A DNA stretch of 64,000 nucleotides, taken from NCBI GenBank assembly GCA_015847255.1, contig JADLZK010007799.1:62001-126000 (forward strand), read 5' to 3'. The notes beneath the pieces are model-generated. The model searched no databases. It was not told the DNA's origin and saw only the letters and a list, made by a program, of their open reading frames with translations. This DNA is from Hyparrhenia diplandra (Eukaryota; Streptophyta; Magnoliopsida; Poales; Poaceae). Positions 45,348 through 58,590 of this stretch are shown one piece after another (position 1 is the first letter of the stretch; each line of letters starts with the position of its first letter). A program made the position numbers and the translations under genes.

Positions 45348-48300
45348 ATGGTGAGTAGTTTGTTCTTCGTCTCGTGCCTCCCACCTTGCTTTAATCTGCT
45401 GGCTACAGCTAGACACAGCGAGTTGATCTGCCTGCTGCTTTATGGTGGATGATCGATCATGCAGGGGACTCCGGTGAACATCATCGTCGGCTCGCACGTC
45501 TGGCTGGAGGACCCCGGCGAGGCCTGGGTCGACGGCGTCGTCACCGAGATCAAAGGCGGCGACGCCACCATCGCCACCACCAATGGCAAAACGGTGCGTT
45601 GTGCTCTACTCCGACTCCGCCACCTTGGTTATTCATCAATCAATCATCATCGGTTATCAATTCTTCTTCAGTCGATCCAGTCGACTGCTGATCCAGTCTA
45701 ACTGGCCGTCCGTCCGTCCGTTCCAGGTCGTGGCGAGCCTCGGCAGCATATACCCCAAGGACACGGAGGCGCCGCCGTCAGGAGTGGACGACATGACCAA
45801 GCTGGCCTACCTCCACGAGCCGGGCGTCCTGCACAACCTCTCCTGCCGATACGGCCTCAACGAGATATACGTGAGTACATCAATTTTGCCATCCATTCCG
45901 GGGTTGCATCAGCAAACTGTTGGGCCAGGCTAACAGCCGTGTGTGCAACCTGACAGACGTACACCGGGAACATCTTGATCGCGGTGAACCCTTTCCAGCG
46001 GCTGCCTCACCTGTACGACGTGCACATGATGGAGCAGTACAAGGGCGCCAGCTTTGGTGAGCTCAGCCCGCATCTCTTCGCCATCGCAGACGCCTGCTAC
46101 AGGTCTGTGTGCTCTGCTCCATAATCTCTCTTCTGTTGATACAATTCGTTAAGGCTGACCGGCGTTCTTGTTGCTCTTGTGTTGATTCAGGGCGTTGATC
46201 AATGATCAGGGGAGCCAAGCAATCTTGGTGAGTGGAGAGAGTGGTGCCGGCAAGACAGAGACGACCAAGATGCTCATGAGGTATCTAGCATTCATGGGAG
46301 GAAGGTCCGGTACCGAGGGACGGACAGTTGAGCAACAGGTTCTAGAGGTAGGGGAAAAGCTTGCCATTTCGTCCTCTCTCTCCTTTCCCCCCTCTCATCA
46401 TCTTTGAATCTTTGATCACACAGTGTCCGCACTAACTTCTTTATTTATGTACTATGGCCATATAGTCTAACCCAGTACTTGAAGCATTTGGTAACGCAAA
46501 GACAGTGAAGAACAACAACTCAAGGTGGAGTCTTGGATCAGTAACTGCAATTGCACTTTAAAAAATATACATTGTTTGCTTTTTTTAAACGTGCAAGTAA
46601 ACAAACATGTCCACCATTTCAGTCGCTTCGGTAAGTTTGTCGAAATCCAGTTCGACAAGTATGGGAAGATATCTGGGGCTGCTGTTCGCACATACCTCCT
46701 TGAGCGATCACGAGTATGTCAGGTCTCTGATCCTGAGAGGAACTACCATTGCTTTTACATGCTTTGTTCCGCACCTCCTGAGGTAATTCTCAAGCGCAGA
46801 GCCTAAATACAGCTTCTGGTTTCTATATGGTTATTTTTTCGAAAGCAGTTTCTATATGGTTATTACAACCAAAGACCAACTTGTTCAGAATGGCCGACTG
46901 ATTTCAGGATGTAAAGAGGTTTAAGGTGGGAGACCCAAGATCATTCCATTACTTGAACCAAACAAACTGCTATGAAGTAGCCAATGTGGATGATGCAAGA
47001 GAGTACATAGAAACTAGAAATGCTATGGATATTGTTGGCATTGATCAAGAGGAGCAGGTACATCATATATATTAGAAGAAGACTTGGAAATGAAATAGCA
47101 AATAGATTGCTGAGCCAAGAACTAAGTCATCTTTTTTTTTTTTCTTTCACTGCTCAAGGATGCAATCTTCAGAGTAGTAGCGGCAATCCTTCACCTAGGA
47201 AACATTAACTTCTCCAAAGGGCAGGAAATTGACTCATCCAAGTTGAGAGATGATAAATCAGTCTATCACCTGAAAACTGTTGCAGAACTGCTAATGTAAG
47301 GCTTTCAAAGGCTCTTTTGCTTATCTGAATCTTTCTAGTATGCTAAAGTATAAACTTATTTTCAGGTGTGACGAGAAGGCCCTTGAAGACTCCCTTTGCC
47401 AGCGTGTTATTGTAACACCTGATGGAAATATCACGAAACCCCTTGATCCAGATTCTGCGGCATTAAGTCGTGATGCCTTAGCAAAGACAGTATATTCACG
47501 ACTGTTTGACTGGTAAGAAAGAGTTCATGAATGCATAAAAAACAAGGAAAAATTTCAAGTGCTGCTAGTGTTGACTGTAAATATGGATAGAGCTTACTTT
47601 TATTTGGGTCACTGGATCGACCCAAAATACATCAAAATAAACAAATCCAGATTTCAAAGCAAGGAAAAGGGAAGAGAAATGAACTAATACAGTAAACCAG
47701 AACTAACTATTCCGTGCCACTTGCATCCCTTCCTGTTAGTATATGTAAAGACCAGAAGCTGGAAATATGCATTCTGGATGTGTTGCCAATTCAGCCTTGA
47801 ACCAACAACACTAGTAATGGAAGCCATCTAAACAATGAGGGATTTTCTTATTTTGTTTGACAGGATTGTAGACAAGATCAATAACTCAATTGGCCAGGAT
47901 CCAGATGCGACCAATATAATAGGTGTGCTTGATATCTATGGATTTGAGAGCTTCAAGATTAACAGGTTTGCCGTTAGTAGTTTAGTACTGTCTGATCCTG
48001 CAAGTATGGCTATGCATTTTTAGTTTTATTATACTGAAAAGCTGATTCAGGATTTAAATTCTGCTCATCTCACAGTTTCGAGCAACTATGCATCAATTTG
48101 ACAAACGAGAAGTTGCAGCAGCACTTCAATCAGGTTAGAAAAGATTAGTAGATACTAAGAGAATTATTAATTAGTACTCAATTACTATGGAAACATCTAA
48201 AACATCAAACGCATGAGTTCCTTTTGCAGCATGTATTCAAGATGGAGCAAGAAGACTACACAAGGGAGGAAATAGACTGGAGCTATGTTGAATTTGTAGA

Positions 48301-51300
48301 CAATCAGGATGTGCTGGACCTAATTGAAAAGGTAATTTCTGGGACCATATTTGAAGTGGTACATGGACTACACATACAGAAGAATAATCAAGTATTGGTT
48401 GATCAATAACACTTCAACATTGAATGCAGAAACCTGGAGGAATAATTGCACTCCTGGATGAGGCATGGTATGACTTGTGCTACTTTGAGAGATTCATTTA
48501 TTTAAAAAATGGAGAAGAGCTTTGAGAAACACGTATTTATGTGCAAACTGACAAAACATTGAAAATATACTTGTATATTTCTTGTTATTACTAAATATTA
48601 ACATAGCATAGTTTGTCCTAGCAAAGAACATTCCATAGCATACAATTTTGAAGGAAAATATAAGCATGCCATGTCTTTCATGCAGCATGTTTCCAAAGTC
48701 TACACATGAAACATTTGCTCAAAAGATGTACCAAACATATAAGGCACATAAGCGCTTCAGCAAGCCCAAACTTGCTCGGACAGCCTTCACAATCAACCAC
48801 TACGCAGGAGATGTAAGCAACTATTCAGTTACTATACGAAATTTAAATCAACCAGCAACAGATTTTTTAACAAGCAGTTCAACAAAACAGGTGACATATC
48901 AAGCAGATCAGTTCCTGGATAAGAACAAAGACTATGTGGTAGCTGAACACCAAGCTCTACTAAATTCTTCAAGGTGCAATTTTGTTGCAAACCTCTTTCC
49001 TCCATTACCTGAGGAAACTTCTAAACAGTCCAAATTCTCTTCAATCGGTACTCGCTTTAAGGTGTGTCATATTGAGCTAGATCTCTATGTTTGATTTTTG
49101 AATGGTCAGTAACCTTGATTCATATATATATGCAGCAACAACTGCAGTCCCTCATGGAAACCCTCAATACAACAGAACCTCACTACATCAGATGTGTCAA
49201 GCCTAATGCTGTACTGAAACCCGGCATTTTCGAGAACCAAAATGTCTTGAATCAGTTGAGATGTGGGGTATGTATGTGAAATTTATTTTACTATGCTACT
49301 CCAACAACTGTAATTTGCACTAATTTAATGAATGTTTATCTCAATCAGTTTGACATTTGCACATGGTCGTGATACAGGGTGTCCTGGAAGCAATTCGGAT
49401 TAGCTGTGCCGGTTATCCAACGAAGAGGACATTTGATGAGTTCATTGAACGGTTTGGAATGCTTGCACCAGAGCTTGTCGACAGGTATAATGCTCTAGCT
49501 GTTGAATTAAAGTAGACAATGTAAATCGATTTGGAACTCTTAAGTGAGATATGTATACTAGTTACACTGATTTTTTTTTAAAAAAAATCAGATTAAAGTG
49601 GTCTTATGCATTTGCAGCGATGAGAAGGCCGCCTGTGCAGCGATATGTGATAGAATGGGTTTGAAAGGATATCAGGTACCTATGATGAGTGAATACAGGA
49701 AATAAAACAATCGTATACAGAAATTTATTTTTTCAAGACCTCAAATAAGACTTTTATATATATTTCAGATAGGGAAAACAAAGGTATTCCTAAGAGCTGG
49801 TCAGATGGCAGAGCTGGATGCTCGAAGAGCAGAAATTTTGGCCAATGCCGCGCGACTAATCCAGAGGCGTATAAAGACACATCTTATGCGAAAGGAATTC
49901 ATCAACTTACGAAAAGCCTCAATTCAATCTCAGAAGTTCTGGAGAGGTATTTCTTCACCGCTTTGAGCACATTGTGCCCTCAATGTCAGTTGTTAGCAAA
50001 ACTGGCCTTACCTGAAACTGACATACAATTTAATCAAAATCCTGCAGCACGACTAGCTAAAAAGCTTTTTGAGTATATGAGGAGAGACGCTGCTTCAATT
50101 AGGATACAAAAGCACATGCGCACCCATTCTGCCAGAAAAGCATACCTGCAAGTATATGAATCAGCTATAGTAATACAGACAGGATTACGAGCAATGGCAG
50201 CTCACAATGAACACAGATTCGAAGAGAGACCAAGGCATCCATAATTATCCAGGTTTGCACTATTATGCCTATCATGATTTGCAAATATTTTTTATAGGAA
50301 ACCCAAAATTAACAGTTCCTTGAATCACAGACTCAATGGCGCCAACACAGAGCTTATGTTGCTTACAAGCAGCAAAAGAGAGCTGCTTTAATTCTTCAGT
50401 GCTTGTGGAGGGCACGCATTGCAAGAAAGGAACTTCGGAAACTGAAAATGGTCTGTACAATTACACATCTTCAACACAAGCACATCATTTATTGTTAGTG
50501 CTCATAAAGTAAGCATAACCATGTAAACAGGAAGCAAGAGAGACCGGTGCACTCAAAGAAGCAAAAGACAAGCTAGAAAAAAGAGTAGAAGAACTCACCT
50601 GGCGGTTAGACGTTGAGAAGCGTTTGAGGGTAATTCACTTGAACCAATATAGTAGTTTCTGTAGCATTTAGTATGTTACTTAGTCCAAAATGAGTTTATC
50701 CACTATGTCTGCCTGCAGGCTGACCTTGAAGAAGCCAAGGGCCATGAAATTGAAAAGCTGCAATCTGCACTGCAAAAATTGCAAGAAAATCTCGAGGAAG
50801 CCCATGCAGCAATAGTAAAGGAGAAAGAAGCTGCAAAGCTAGCAATTGAACAGGCACCACCAAAGATAGTAGAAGTGCCAATTGTCGACAATGCAAAACT
50901 TGAGGAGTTGACAACTCAAAATAAAGAACTTGAGGTAATCCACATTAAATTCTGCATTTTTATTCAGATATAAGATTCATAATTTAATTCATTAGAAAAA
51001 ATCTCACATACACATTTGGATTCAGGATGAACTAAGTACGTTTAAACAGAAAGCTGAAGATCTTGAAAATAAGCTTCTTGAGTTGCAAAAACAGTCCGAT
51101 GAACTGTCACAGGAGGCACAAGAACAAGCATCCAAAGTTACTCAACTTCAAGAGCTTATCGAAACGTACTAATAAATTTTCTTCTTTGTCAAACTAAATC
51201 ATTTATATTGCAAACACTGCCCACATACTACCTCCACAATATGGTGCAGGCTTGAAGCAAGTTTATCCAATATGGAATCTGAAAACCAGGTTCTACGACA

Positions 51301-54300
51301 GCAATCATTGGTTGTTACATCCGCTGATGAGGATAAATCAAACCAGATAGAGAGGTACTTCTACAATATGCATACTTCACGTTCACATTTTCTTTTCCTT
51401 TCTGGGCAGTACTCATGTCCTATGAGAAAGCCTCATAAACTTTAAAAAAAATGATACGTTTAGAATGGAAAGCAAGATTGCCACCTTGGAGTCAGAAATC
51501 AAGTTGCTCCGCAGTAATTCTGCACTAGCTGTTCAGGCGGTGGTCACTCCTGAAATGAATCAGACAACAGTAATCAAGGTAAATTTCCTTGAAGAAAACT
51601 TTGCAAAAACACTATTTGGAAGCATTAACTATTTGATAAGTAAAAACATTTGCATTTACTTCTGTCTAAAACCTCACTCATATTCAGGAACTTGACAAGG
51701 GACACCAGCTTGAAGAAGTTAAAACGGTCAATGTATGTGCTACAAGTTTTACCTGACAAACATTTATATAAGATACAGCAACATCTCATTCATATATCAC
51801 ATTAATGTGGACATATGCTACGATGCAGGAGCAGGTGGTTATTCCTCCTGTAAAGAATCTAAGCAAACAAAAATCACTGACAGATCGACAGCAAGTATGT
51901 TCCCTGCTTTTTTAGTATTAATGTGAAACAAGTTCAGTGAATCAAAGACACAGACAATGAAGCATACAGAAGATTGATTTCTCACCATTTATTCTTTCTT
52001 CATCATTCCACAGGAAAACCACGATGCCCTGATTAAAAGTCTGGTAGAAGACAGGAGATTTGACGACAAAAATCCGCTGCAGCATGCATTGTCTACAAAT
52101 CACTCCTACACTGGCATTCATTTGAAGCAGAGAAGACTAACATATTTGATCGTATCATCCAAACAATTAGGTCATCAGTTGAGGTTGCTATTCACATTCA
52201 TACCACTTAACTTTTTCATTGAAGTAAGACAATGTTGGCAAACAAGTACTTGAGAAACTCATCACCTGAGTACATTAATTTACAGGGAGCAGAAAGTTCT
52301 GGAGAGCTTGCCTATTGGTTGTCAACAACATCAACTCTCCTCTACTTATTACAAAACACTCTCAAAGCTAGCAGTTCATTAAGTAAAGGAACAAATCGCA
52401 GCCGGACCACAACAGGCAGTCTATTCAGTAGAATGGTGCAGGTAAGATCTCCATCCAGACTTTCTTTTAGAATGAGATAAGGTTCTTATCTGAGGTTATG
52501 TCAAGTTTGATCTCATGGTGTAGACTGGTAGAGCCAATGCTGCAGTGGTTGAGGCCATAGTTCAAGCCTCCCATTGAAATCAAAGATAGAATGTGTTCTG
52601 TACTATTTTTTTTTTTTCTCGTCAAGATTTAACCAGTAAACTTTCATTTAGTACCAAGGACTGATGTTCACATGGTAAACATGATCTTACACCCCATAAT
52701 TTTCATTTCAGAGTGCCCGGACATCATCAGGATTAGGCATACCTAGTGGATACAGTGGAATGGTGGGAAGGCCTGACACTGCATCAATGATAGAGGCAAA
52801 ATATCCAGCACTTCGGTTCAAGCAACAGCTGACAGCATATGTCGAGAAGATATATGGGATAATCAGAGATAACCTGAAGAAGGAAATCAGTCCATTCTTG
52901 ACTATGTGCATACAGGTACATCAACTAAGCCATTTCCATTACCAGGATATGAGGAAATAGAATTTTCTAACAATTGTCGATTTTCATAGGCTCCAAGAGC
53001 TAACCGTGTGAGACCATCTCGGGGATCACTAAAAAGCATACACTCTAATGCGCTAGCTAGGCAAGCATCAAGTATACATTGGCAAAACATTGTTAAGTGC
53101 CTGGATCAAACACTGGAAACGATGAAAAACAATTATGTGAGTCTATTCTTAATATTTTTAGCTGTCTTAAAATTAGAGAACTGCACAAATGCATTGCTGA
53201 ATTCAATTTCAATTTTGTAGGTACCTCCGGTGATAATCAGGAAAACATTTAGCCAAGTATTTGCATATTTGAATGTGCAACTCTTCAACAGGTATTGCTA
53301 TATATCATTCCCAAGTCTTAGCAAATCTTGACTGCACAAATTCATATGGGACACCAAAATATCCTTGGTAAATGCTTTACATGGTTGGTTCTGTACTTTA
53401 TCAAATTTCTACCCTTTTTGTTTAGTTTGCTACTTCGTCGGGAATGCTGCTCTTTTAGCAATGGGGAGTTCTTAAAGGCTGGTTTACAAGACCTGGAGCA
53501 GTGGTGCTCTAGAACAACTGAAGAGGTGAATATTTTTTCCTCTTTTGTTGGTAATTTTAACAAGACAAAAATTATAATCAGCAAGATACTGCTAATTAAA
53601 TGAAATATTCTCCATAATGCAGTATGTAGGGACATCCTGGGAGGAACTGCAACACATTAGGCAGGCAGTTGGGTTCCTGGTATGCCTGAAAACATGCAGT
53701 TATTTCAACGGTTATACTAGTTTGATCTGTCTACTTATTAAATGAATTCATATTACAGGTTTTGCATCAGAAGTCACATAAAACCCTGGAGGAAATCACA
53801 AATGAACTTTGCCCTGTAAGCTGTGAAGAAGGCATCTTATAAGTGCTAAGATTTTCTTCAAGCTAGCAAGTATGAAACATTGTGTATTTTCACAGGTTTT
53901 GAGCGTAACTCAAATATATCGCATATCAACGATGTTCTGGGACGACAAGTATGGTGCACAAGGTCTATCTCAAGACGTAAGTGCATGCCTGCTAACTTCA
54001 CATGACTAGACATATATGCAATTCCAAGTGCATTTGGCTTCCTGAATGTGTGAAAGATCTATGTGTTGCTAAAGAGAATATCTTAACAAGAGCCAACTTT
54101 ATTTCAGGTGATTGGAAAGATGAGAACGATGACAACAGACGACTCAATAACTACTCCAAATAGTTCTTTCTTGCTAGATGATGACTCAAGGTATAATCAG
54201 TAGTTCAGTACTAAAATGTGAATATGCATGCAGTAGATAACATAACCGAATCTGCAATAGTTATGACTCATCTAACACCCACATATATGAATGACAATGC

Positions 54301-54429
54301 AGCATACCAATATCATTGGATGATATAGCTCGACTGATGAGTGACATTGATCCATCCGATGTGGAACCGCCCCCACTACTAAGACAGAACTCTCAGTTTC
54401 ATTTTCTTCTGCAACAGCACACAGACTGA
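45348..54429 (+). CDS. Class XI myosin heavy chain, 40 coding exons, with two apparent one-base deletions
   Basis: Actin-based motor driving organelle and vesicle movement in plant cells. Exon 1 codes only the start Met (45348-45350). Exon 2 is 45465-45593 (GTPVNIIVGSHVWLEDP, SH3-like region) and the last exon is 54303-54429 (TGA). Summed exons give about 1,556 residues, the usual class XI size. Motor landmarks: P-loop GESGAGKTETTK in exon 5 (46191-46347), switch I NNNSSRFGKF across exons 6-7, and switch II DIYGFESF in exon 11 (47864-47965). The IQ neck is in exons 20-22 (49769-50450), the coiled coil in exons 23-29 (50531-51894) and the DIL cargo domain in exons 32-38 (52712-53976). All junctions keep frame except inside exon 21 (50048-50252, 205 nt where 206 fit) and exon 30 (52014-52183, 170 where 171 fit). 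Assembly error or a real pseudogene are both possible; splice-site integrity favours a live gene. Confidence 0.92.
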
Positions 54430-55576
54430 TATCTACAGATAAAGAGTAAATCGGTACAGTTAATTGTGAAGTTACAGAGAACTGAAGATTTTTATAGGAG
54501 TGCACAGATTGAGTTCTTGTTTTTTCTTCTTCCATTTTTTATAACTTTGGGTGGGAAAATGTCTACAAAGAAATGAAAATATAGGATATATCTTGATATG
54601 ATTCTTTCGATTGTTTTGATTGATTGAAACAGAGAAAATTGTAATTATTTGAAGATGTATATAAATATAAATGATGGTATATGTATTTGTACCCAACCAC
54701 ATTCAACACGAATATTATTCAACCATCCGACCTATGAACCGCCTGCATTGGCTTCAGCCATCCTTTAATCTCTACCTGCTCCTGCATCTATGCAGGATCC
54801 AGATTATACGGAGATATATATAGAGGCAACTGGACCTTGATGCCACAGAATCCTTAATTTCCCTCGAAAACGAACTCGCGGAATACATATGGCAAATGGC
54901 ATTATTATTATCACTAAGCCTAAATCCCAAACGATTCAGGTACCTTAACCCTTTGCTACTGTGACAGCACGGACCCGTCTTCATCGTGGTCGTACTTGCT
55001 GTAGGCCTCTAGCCTTGCGCGTTTTCTCTAGCCTTGCGCGTTTTCGATCGCCAGGGTAGGAGGAGGAGAGTCGCATTACCTGACGGATGACGGCTGTTTG
55101 AAGCCCCGGGCGGTGGTGCTCCCAACTATGGAATGGATCCCCTCCCCCTCCCCTCACACCTCACATGCCTTCTTTTCTGTTTCGTCTGATTGATTGGACT
55201 TCGGATGCGGTGTCTCGGTGGACCGCTGGGCATCTGCGTCGGGGAAAACAGAGCCGTCACTCGGGTCCTGGACTTTGAGCAACGGCGTCTTTGGCTATCG
55301 TGACTATTTAAATGACTGACAATCTTGGCCAAACAGACAGTAGTACATATTGTATTTTTGAAACAAGAAGATGCAGCGTTATTAAAATTTGGTTGTGTTG
55401 TTGGTAATGGCCAGATCTATTCGGACCAACGCCCCTCATGGTGTAGTTAGAGTACTCTTCCATGTTCACCATTAGGAAAAAACTGGTGTGTGACTTTCTA
55501 AAATTAACTTGTCACCTGATTTATTTGCAAATCCATTTATGAAGATAGTCGCCTCATCTTTGTACTTGCCGGTAAA
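54430..55576. other. Myosin 3' UTR and intergenic DNA
   Basis: AT-rich sequence follows the stop, with no further exons. 55007-55044 is a perfect tandem pair of the 19-mer CTCTAGCCTTGCGCGTTTT. No gene was recognised before the LINE. Confidence 0.5.
55007..55044 (+). repeat. Perfect 19-bp tandem duplication
   Basis: Two adjacent identical copies of CTCTAGCCTTGCGCGTTTT. Exact identity suggests a recent slip. No function is evident. Confidence 0.85.
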
Positions 55577-55592
55577 ATGGAGATGTATCATG

Positions 55593-57409
55593 TGCAAAAA
55601 AAAAACTAGATGTCTGGAAAGGGAGTTCTATGACCATGGCAGGGAGAGCTACTTTGATTGAATCCTGTTTGAATAATGCTCCAATTTATCAATTGTCAAT
55701 TTATCTATCCCCTCAAACTACCCTTCAGAAAATTGATAAGATAAGAAATCATTTTTCTGGCAGGGAAGGGGTACTAAGAGGAAATACCACATGGTCAAAT
55801 GTACTAGGATCTGTGTTAGCAAAAAGAAAGGGGGGCTAGGATTAAAAGATCTCAGGGAAATCAATATTTGCTTGTTATCAAAATGGTGGTGGAAATTAGA
55901 AGTACAAAATGGTCTTTGGCAGAAAATTATTGAAGCCAAATATTTGAAAAATAAAAACATTCAAAATGTAACTCATAGAGTTTATGACTCTCCTATATGG
56001 TATGATCTCTTGAAAATCAAAGGATTTTACCTCCTCGGAAGAAAAATAGAGATAAGCAATGGAAAGAAAGAAAGATTTTGGAAAGACCCCTGGCTTTATG
56101 ATAAATCGATATCTGAAATTGTCCCAACTCTTTTTGCTATATGTAACCAGCAAGATATTATGGTGGCGGAAGCCAAGTCAGATCTGTCTTCTATATCTTT
56201 TAGAAGATGGCTTAGTGTTGAGCTACAAGTTTGCTGGAATCTTATTACACTAGAGGCTAATAACTTTTTGTCACAAAAAATTTTGGTAGCAAAAAAAGAA
56301 ACTTTTGAAGGGCAAAGTCCCTCAGAAAGCAAAATAAAAATCAAAAGAAACTAGAAAGGTGACCCTACTTGTCAATTTTTGTGAGATGAATGAATCTTTT
56401 GCTAGAACTGTTTGGTCTGTAATTGCTAAATTCATAGGTGCAGATAAAAATTTTGGTAGTGTGAAAAATCTTTATCTGTTAAATCCCTATACAATGTTCT
56501 CACAAAAATGATACAGGCCCTGGTTACAAGAAAATTTGGAAGGGCAAAGTCCCTCAGAAAGCAAAATACTTTATGTGGTTGTTAACTAAAAATGCTATCT
56601 TAACTAGGGATAACTTACTCAAAAGAAACTAGAAAGGTGACCCTACTTGTCAATTTTGTGAGATGAATGAATCTTGTGACCATCTTTTCTTTACATGTTC
56701 TATTGCTAGAACTGTTTGGTCTGTAATTGCTAAATTCATAGGTGCAGATAATATTCCTAATTCCTTAGCACAGTGCTGGTTATGGTGTGAAAATTGGATT
56801 CCACAACACAAAATTCTACATTGTTGGGGGATATCTGCTATATATGTTGGTCTATTTGGAAAGCTCGTAATAGAGCTCATGTTGGTGGTAAACTTTTAAA
56901 GAATCCTTTAGAAATTATTTGTCATGCGGCTGCCCTTATGCGCTTTTGGACAGGTCTGATCCCAGAATTAAGCAGTGAGGACTGAGGAGATCATTGAGGG
57001 AGTCAACAACATGCTGAGGATGGCGACAGAGATCTTCGTCAATCAGTCTTCCTCCTCTGATGGCCAAGTAGTGTTGAGGAACGCAGGTCAAGGTGATGGC
57101 GATGACCAGGCAAGCGGAAGGAAATTAAACTTCCCACACAACAAGATGGATGGCAATTCATTCTGTGAGTTGTATGATGGCAATTCATTCTCTGTGTTGG
57201 GCATAAGTTTAGCTCTCTGCCCCTTGATGGATATTTGTAAGATGTTGCAATCACTTCTGCTCTTGTTGCAGTTTAGCCCCAGTCATAGCTAATAGCTCTT
57301 GCTAGGGGTCAACTACTCTTTTTGCTATCTTCCTTATTTGTAATATCTCAAAAACTCCTGTATTTCCATTTCTAGGAGTGGAAATGGGGCATGCCTCATG
57401 TGGAAAAAG
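55593..57409 (+). mobile_element. 5'-truncated LINE (L1-type) with the end of its RT protein
   Basis: It is flanked by an exact 16-bp duplication, ATGGAGATGTATCATG (55577-55592 and 57410-57425), as left by target-primed reverse transcription. The ORF2 remnant starts at KKLDVWKG, continues with MAGRATLIESCL, KRKGGLGLKDLREIN, and FWKDPW, and later shows the zinc-binding RVT segment CQFCEMNESCDHLFFTC and KARNRAH near 56850. The upstream endonuclease and catalytic RT parts are missing. An internal scrambled duplication interrupts the frame (56276-56444). No clear poly(A) tail precedes the right duplication, only GGAAAAAG. Inactive. Confidence 0.85.
56276..56757 (+). repeat. Scrambled partial duplication inside the LINE
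   Basis: 56305-56443 repeats 56535-56750 but lacks two internal blocks: about 50 bp starting TTTATGTGG and about 30 bp starting GTGACCATC. The copy is bounded by the same word, AAAATTTTGGTAG, at both ends (near 56277 and 56447). This looks like template switching or gap repair within the element. Confidence 0.75.
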
Positions 57410-57929
57410 ATGGAGATGTATCATGGGGTTGGATGACAATTTATTGTTTCAGCATTGTGGGAGAGCTAGCACAAGATGTTCCACCATGCTAAATTGAAGA
57501 AGTTGAGGACTATCTTCATTTGGTCTTGCAGATCTTCGATCCGCCCATTCATAACACTAAATTGTGTGTTGATCACTCTCCATGTCAATTACGTACAACG
57601 GGTAATGCTAGTAAGAGCATCTATATCAGTACCTCAATATCACTCATCGTCCTCATAAAATTATCACATTGACAAAGATGAGTCTTGTTTCATGCTCTAT
57701 CGGTCTCCCAAGAACTCTATCTATTTTTTTTTGTGCCCACCAATATCTCGCTCTCTTATCCCAAGTACTCTTATAATTTGTTATCCTGTGTTGGAAAGCT
57801 ACAGATGATCTATAGCAACAAGTTACAAAAGGCTAGTCATTCTAGCTCTAGCCGTTCAAATGTATTCCTGCCTTAAAGTTTGCTCTTGGTTTTATAGGTG
57901 CGAATTGAAGGGATGCATCATGCATGTTA

Positions 57930-58360
57930 GTTAGGAGTCATGTGTGCAGATTACTAGTTGAAATCGCATGCATACAATTTTATCATACTTATCGCGCGGG
58001 AGTATTTTCATACTATTCTCGTGCGTATAAGTCGTGCGACATGGAGGTTGGTAGCGAATTAGCAATTTTGCGGGCTGCCATGATCGAAAAAGTTTAATAC
58101 TCCACTAGTTAAGTCTCCGTGAAAACGGTTTCATGTGTGTGGACACCCACAAACGAAATCATATATGCATGCAATTGGATCATGCCAACCATGGTGGGAA
58201 TATTTTCGTACTACTGACATGACATGCAATTTTGCGCGCTGCTGTAGCAAAAAAAAAAATTAATGCAAGTTAATGTGTGTTTGGTGTCCGTAAAAACTGT
58301 TTCATATGTGTGGAGATCCATAGTTGAAATCTCATGCATGCAGTTGGATTATTAGTAGTT
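57930..58360 (+). repeat. Diverged tandem repeat, unit about 170-195 bp
   Basis: The motif GAAATC(N)CAT(N)CATGCA recurs near 57960, 58155 and 58326. The first two are followed by GCAATTTTGCG and TTTCAT(G/A)TGTGTGGA at matching offsets. The third unit is cut short. No coding potential was seen, and no similarity to known satellites is claimed. Confidence 0.6.
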
Positions 58361-58370
58361 ACTACTTTAC

Positions 58371-58511
58371 TTTCCCTCGACAAAAAGTTACGAATTCAAT
58401 TTTCCGTTCTAAATTATAGTTTATTTTGACGTTTACTATGTCTACATATACAGAAAAAAAAATAGATTTTGAAAAGTTAAGGTAAACTATAATTTAAAAA
58501 CAGAGCGAGCA
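58371..58511. mobile_element. Decayed Stowaway-like MITE
   Basis: The inner inverted repeat CCGTTCTAAATTATAGTTTA (near 58404) pairs with TAAACTATAATTTAAAAACAG (near 58484). The outer CTCCCTCC-type ends are mostly lost (TTTCCCTCG on the left, GAGCGAG on the right), and the TA duplication is unclear. Confidence 0.45.
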
Positions 58512-58526
58512 GTTCAAAATAGAAGC

Positions 58527-58590
58527 AATTTTTGCGGGCTGGAATAAGGTAAAAAAGTAAATTATTTTTTGCGGGCTGGAATAAGGAAAA
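58527..58590 (+). repeat. Short tandem duplication (about 36-bp period)
   Basis: TTTTTGCGGGCTGGAATAAGG occurs near 58529 and 58566 in direct order with an AT-rich spacer. The GCGGGCTG word also occurs in the tandem repeat just upstream (near 58068). Confidence 0.6.
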
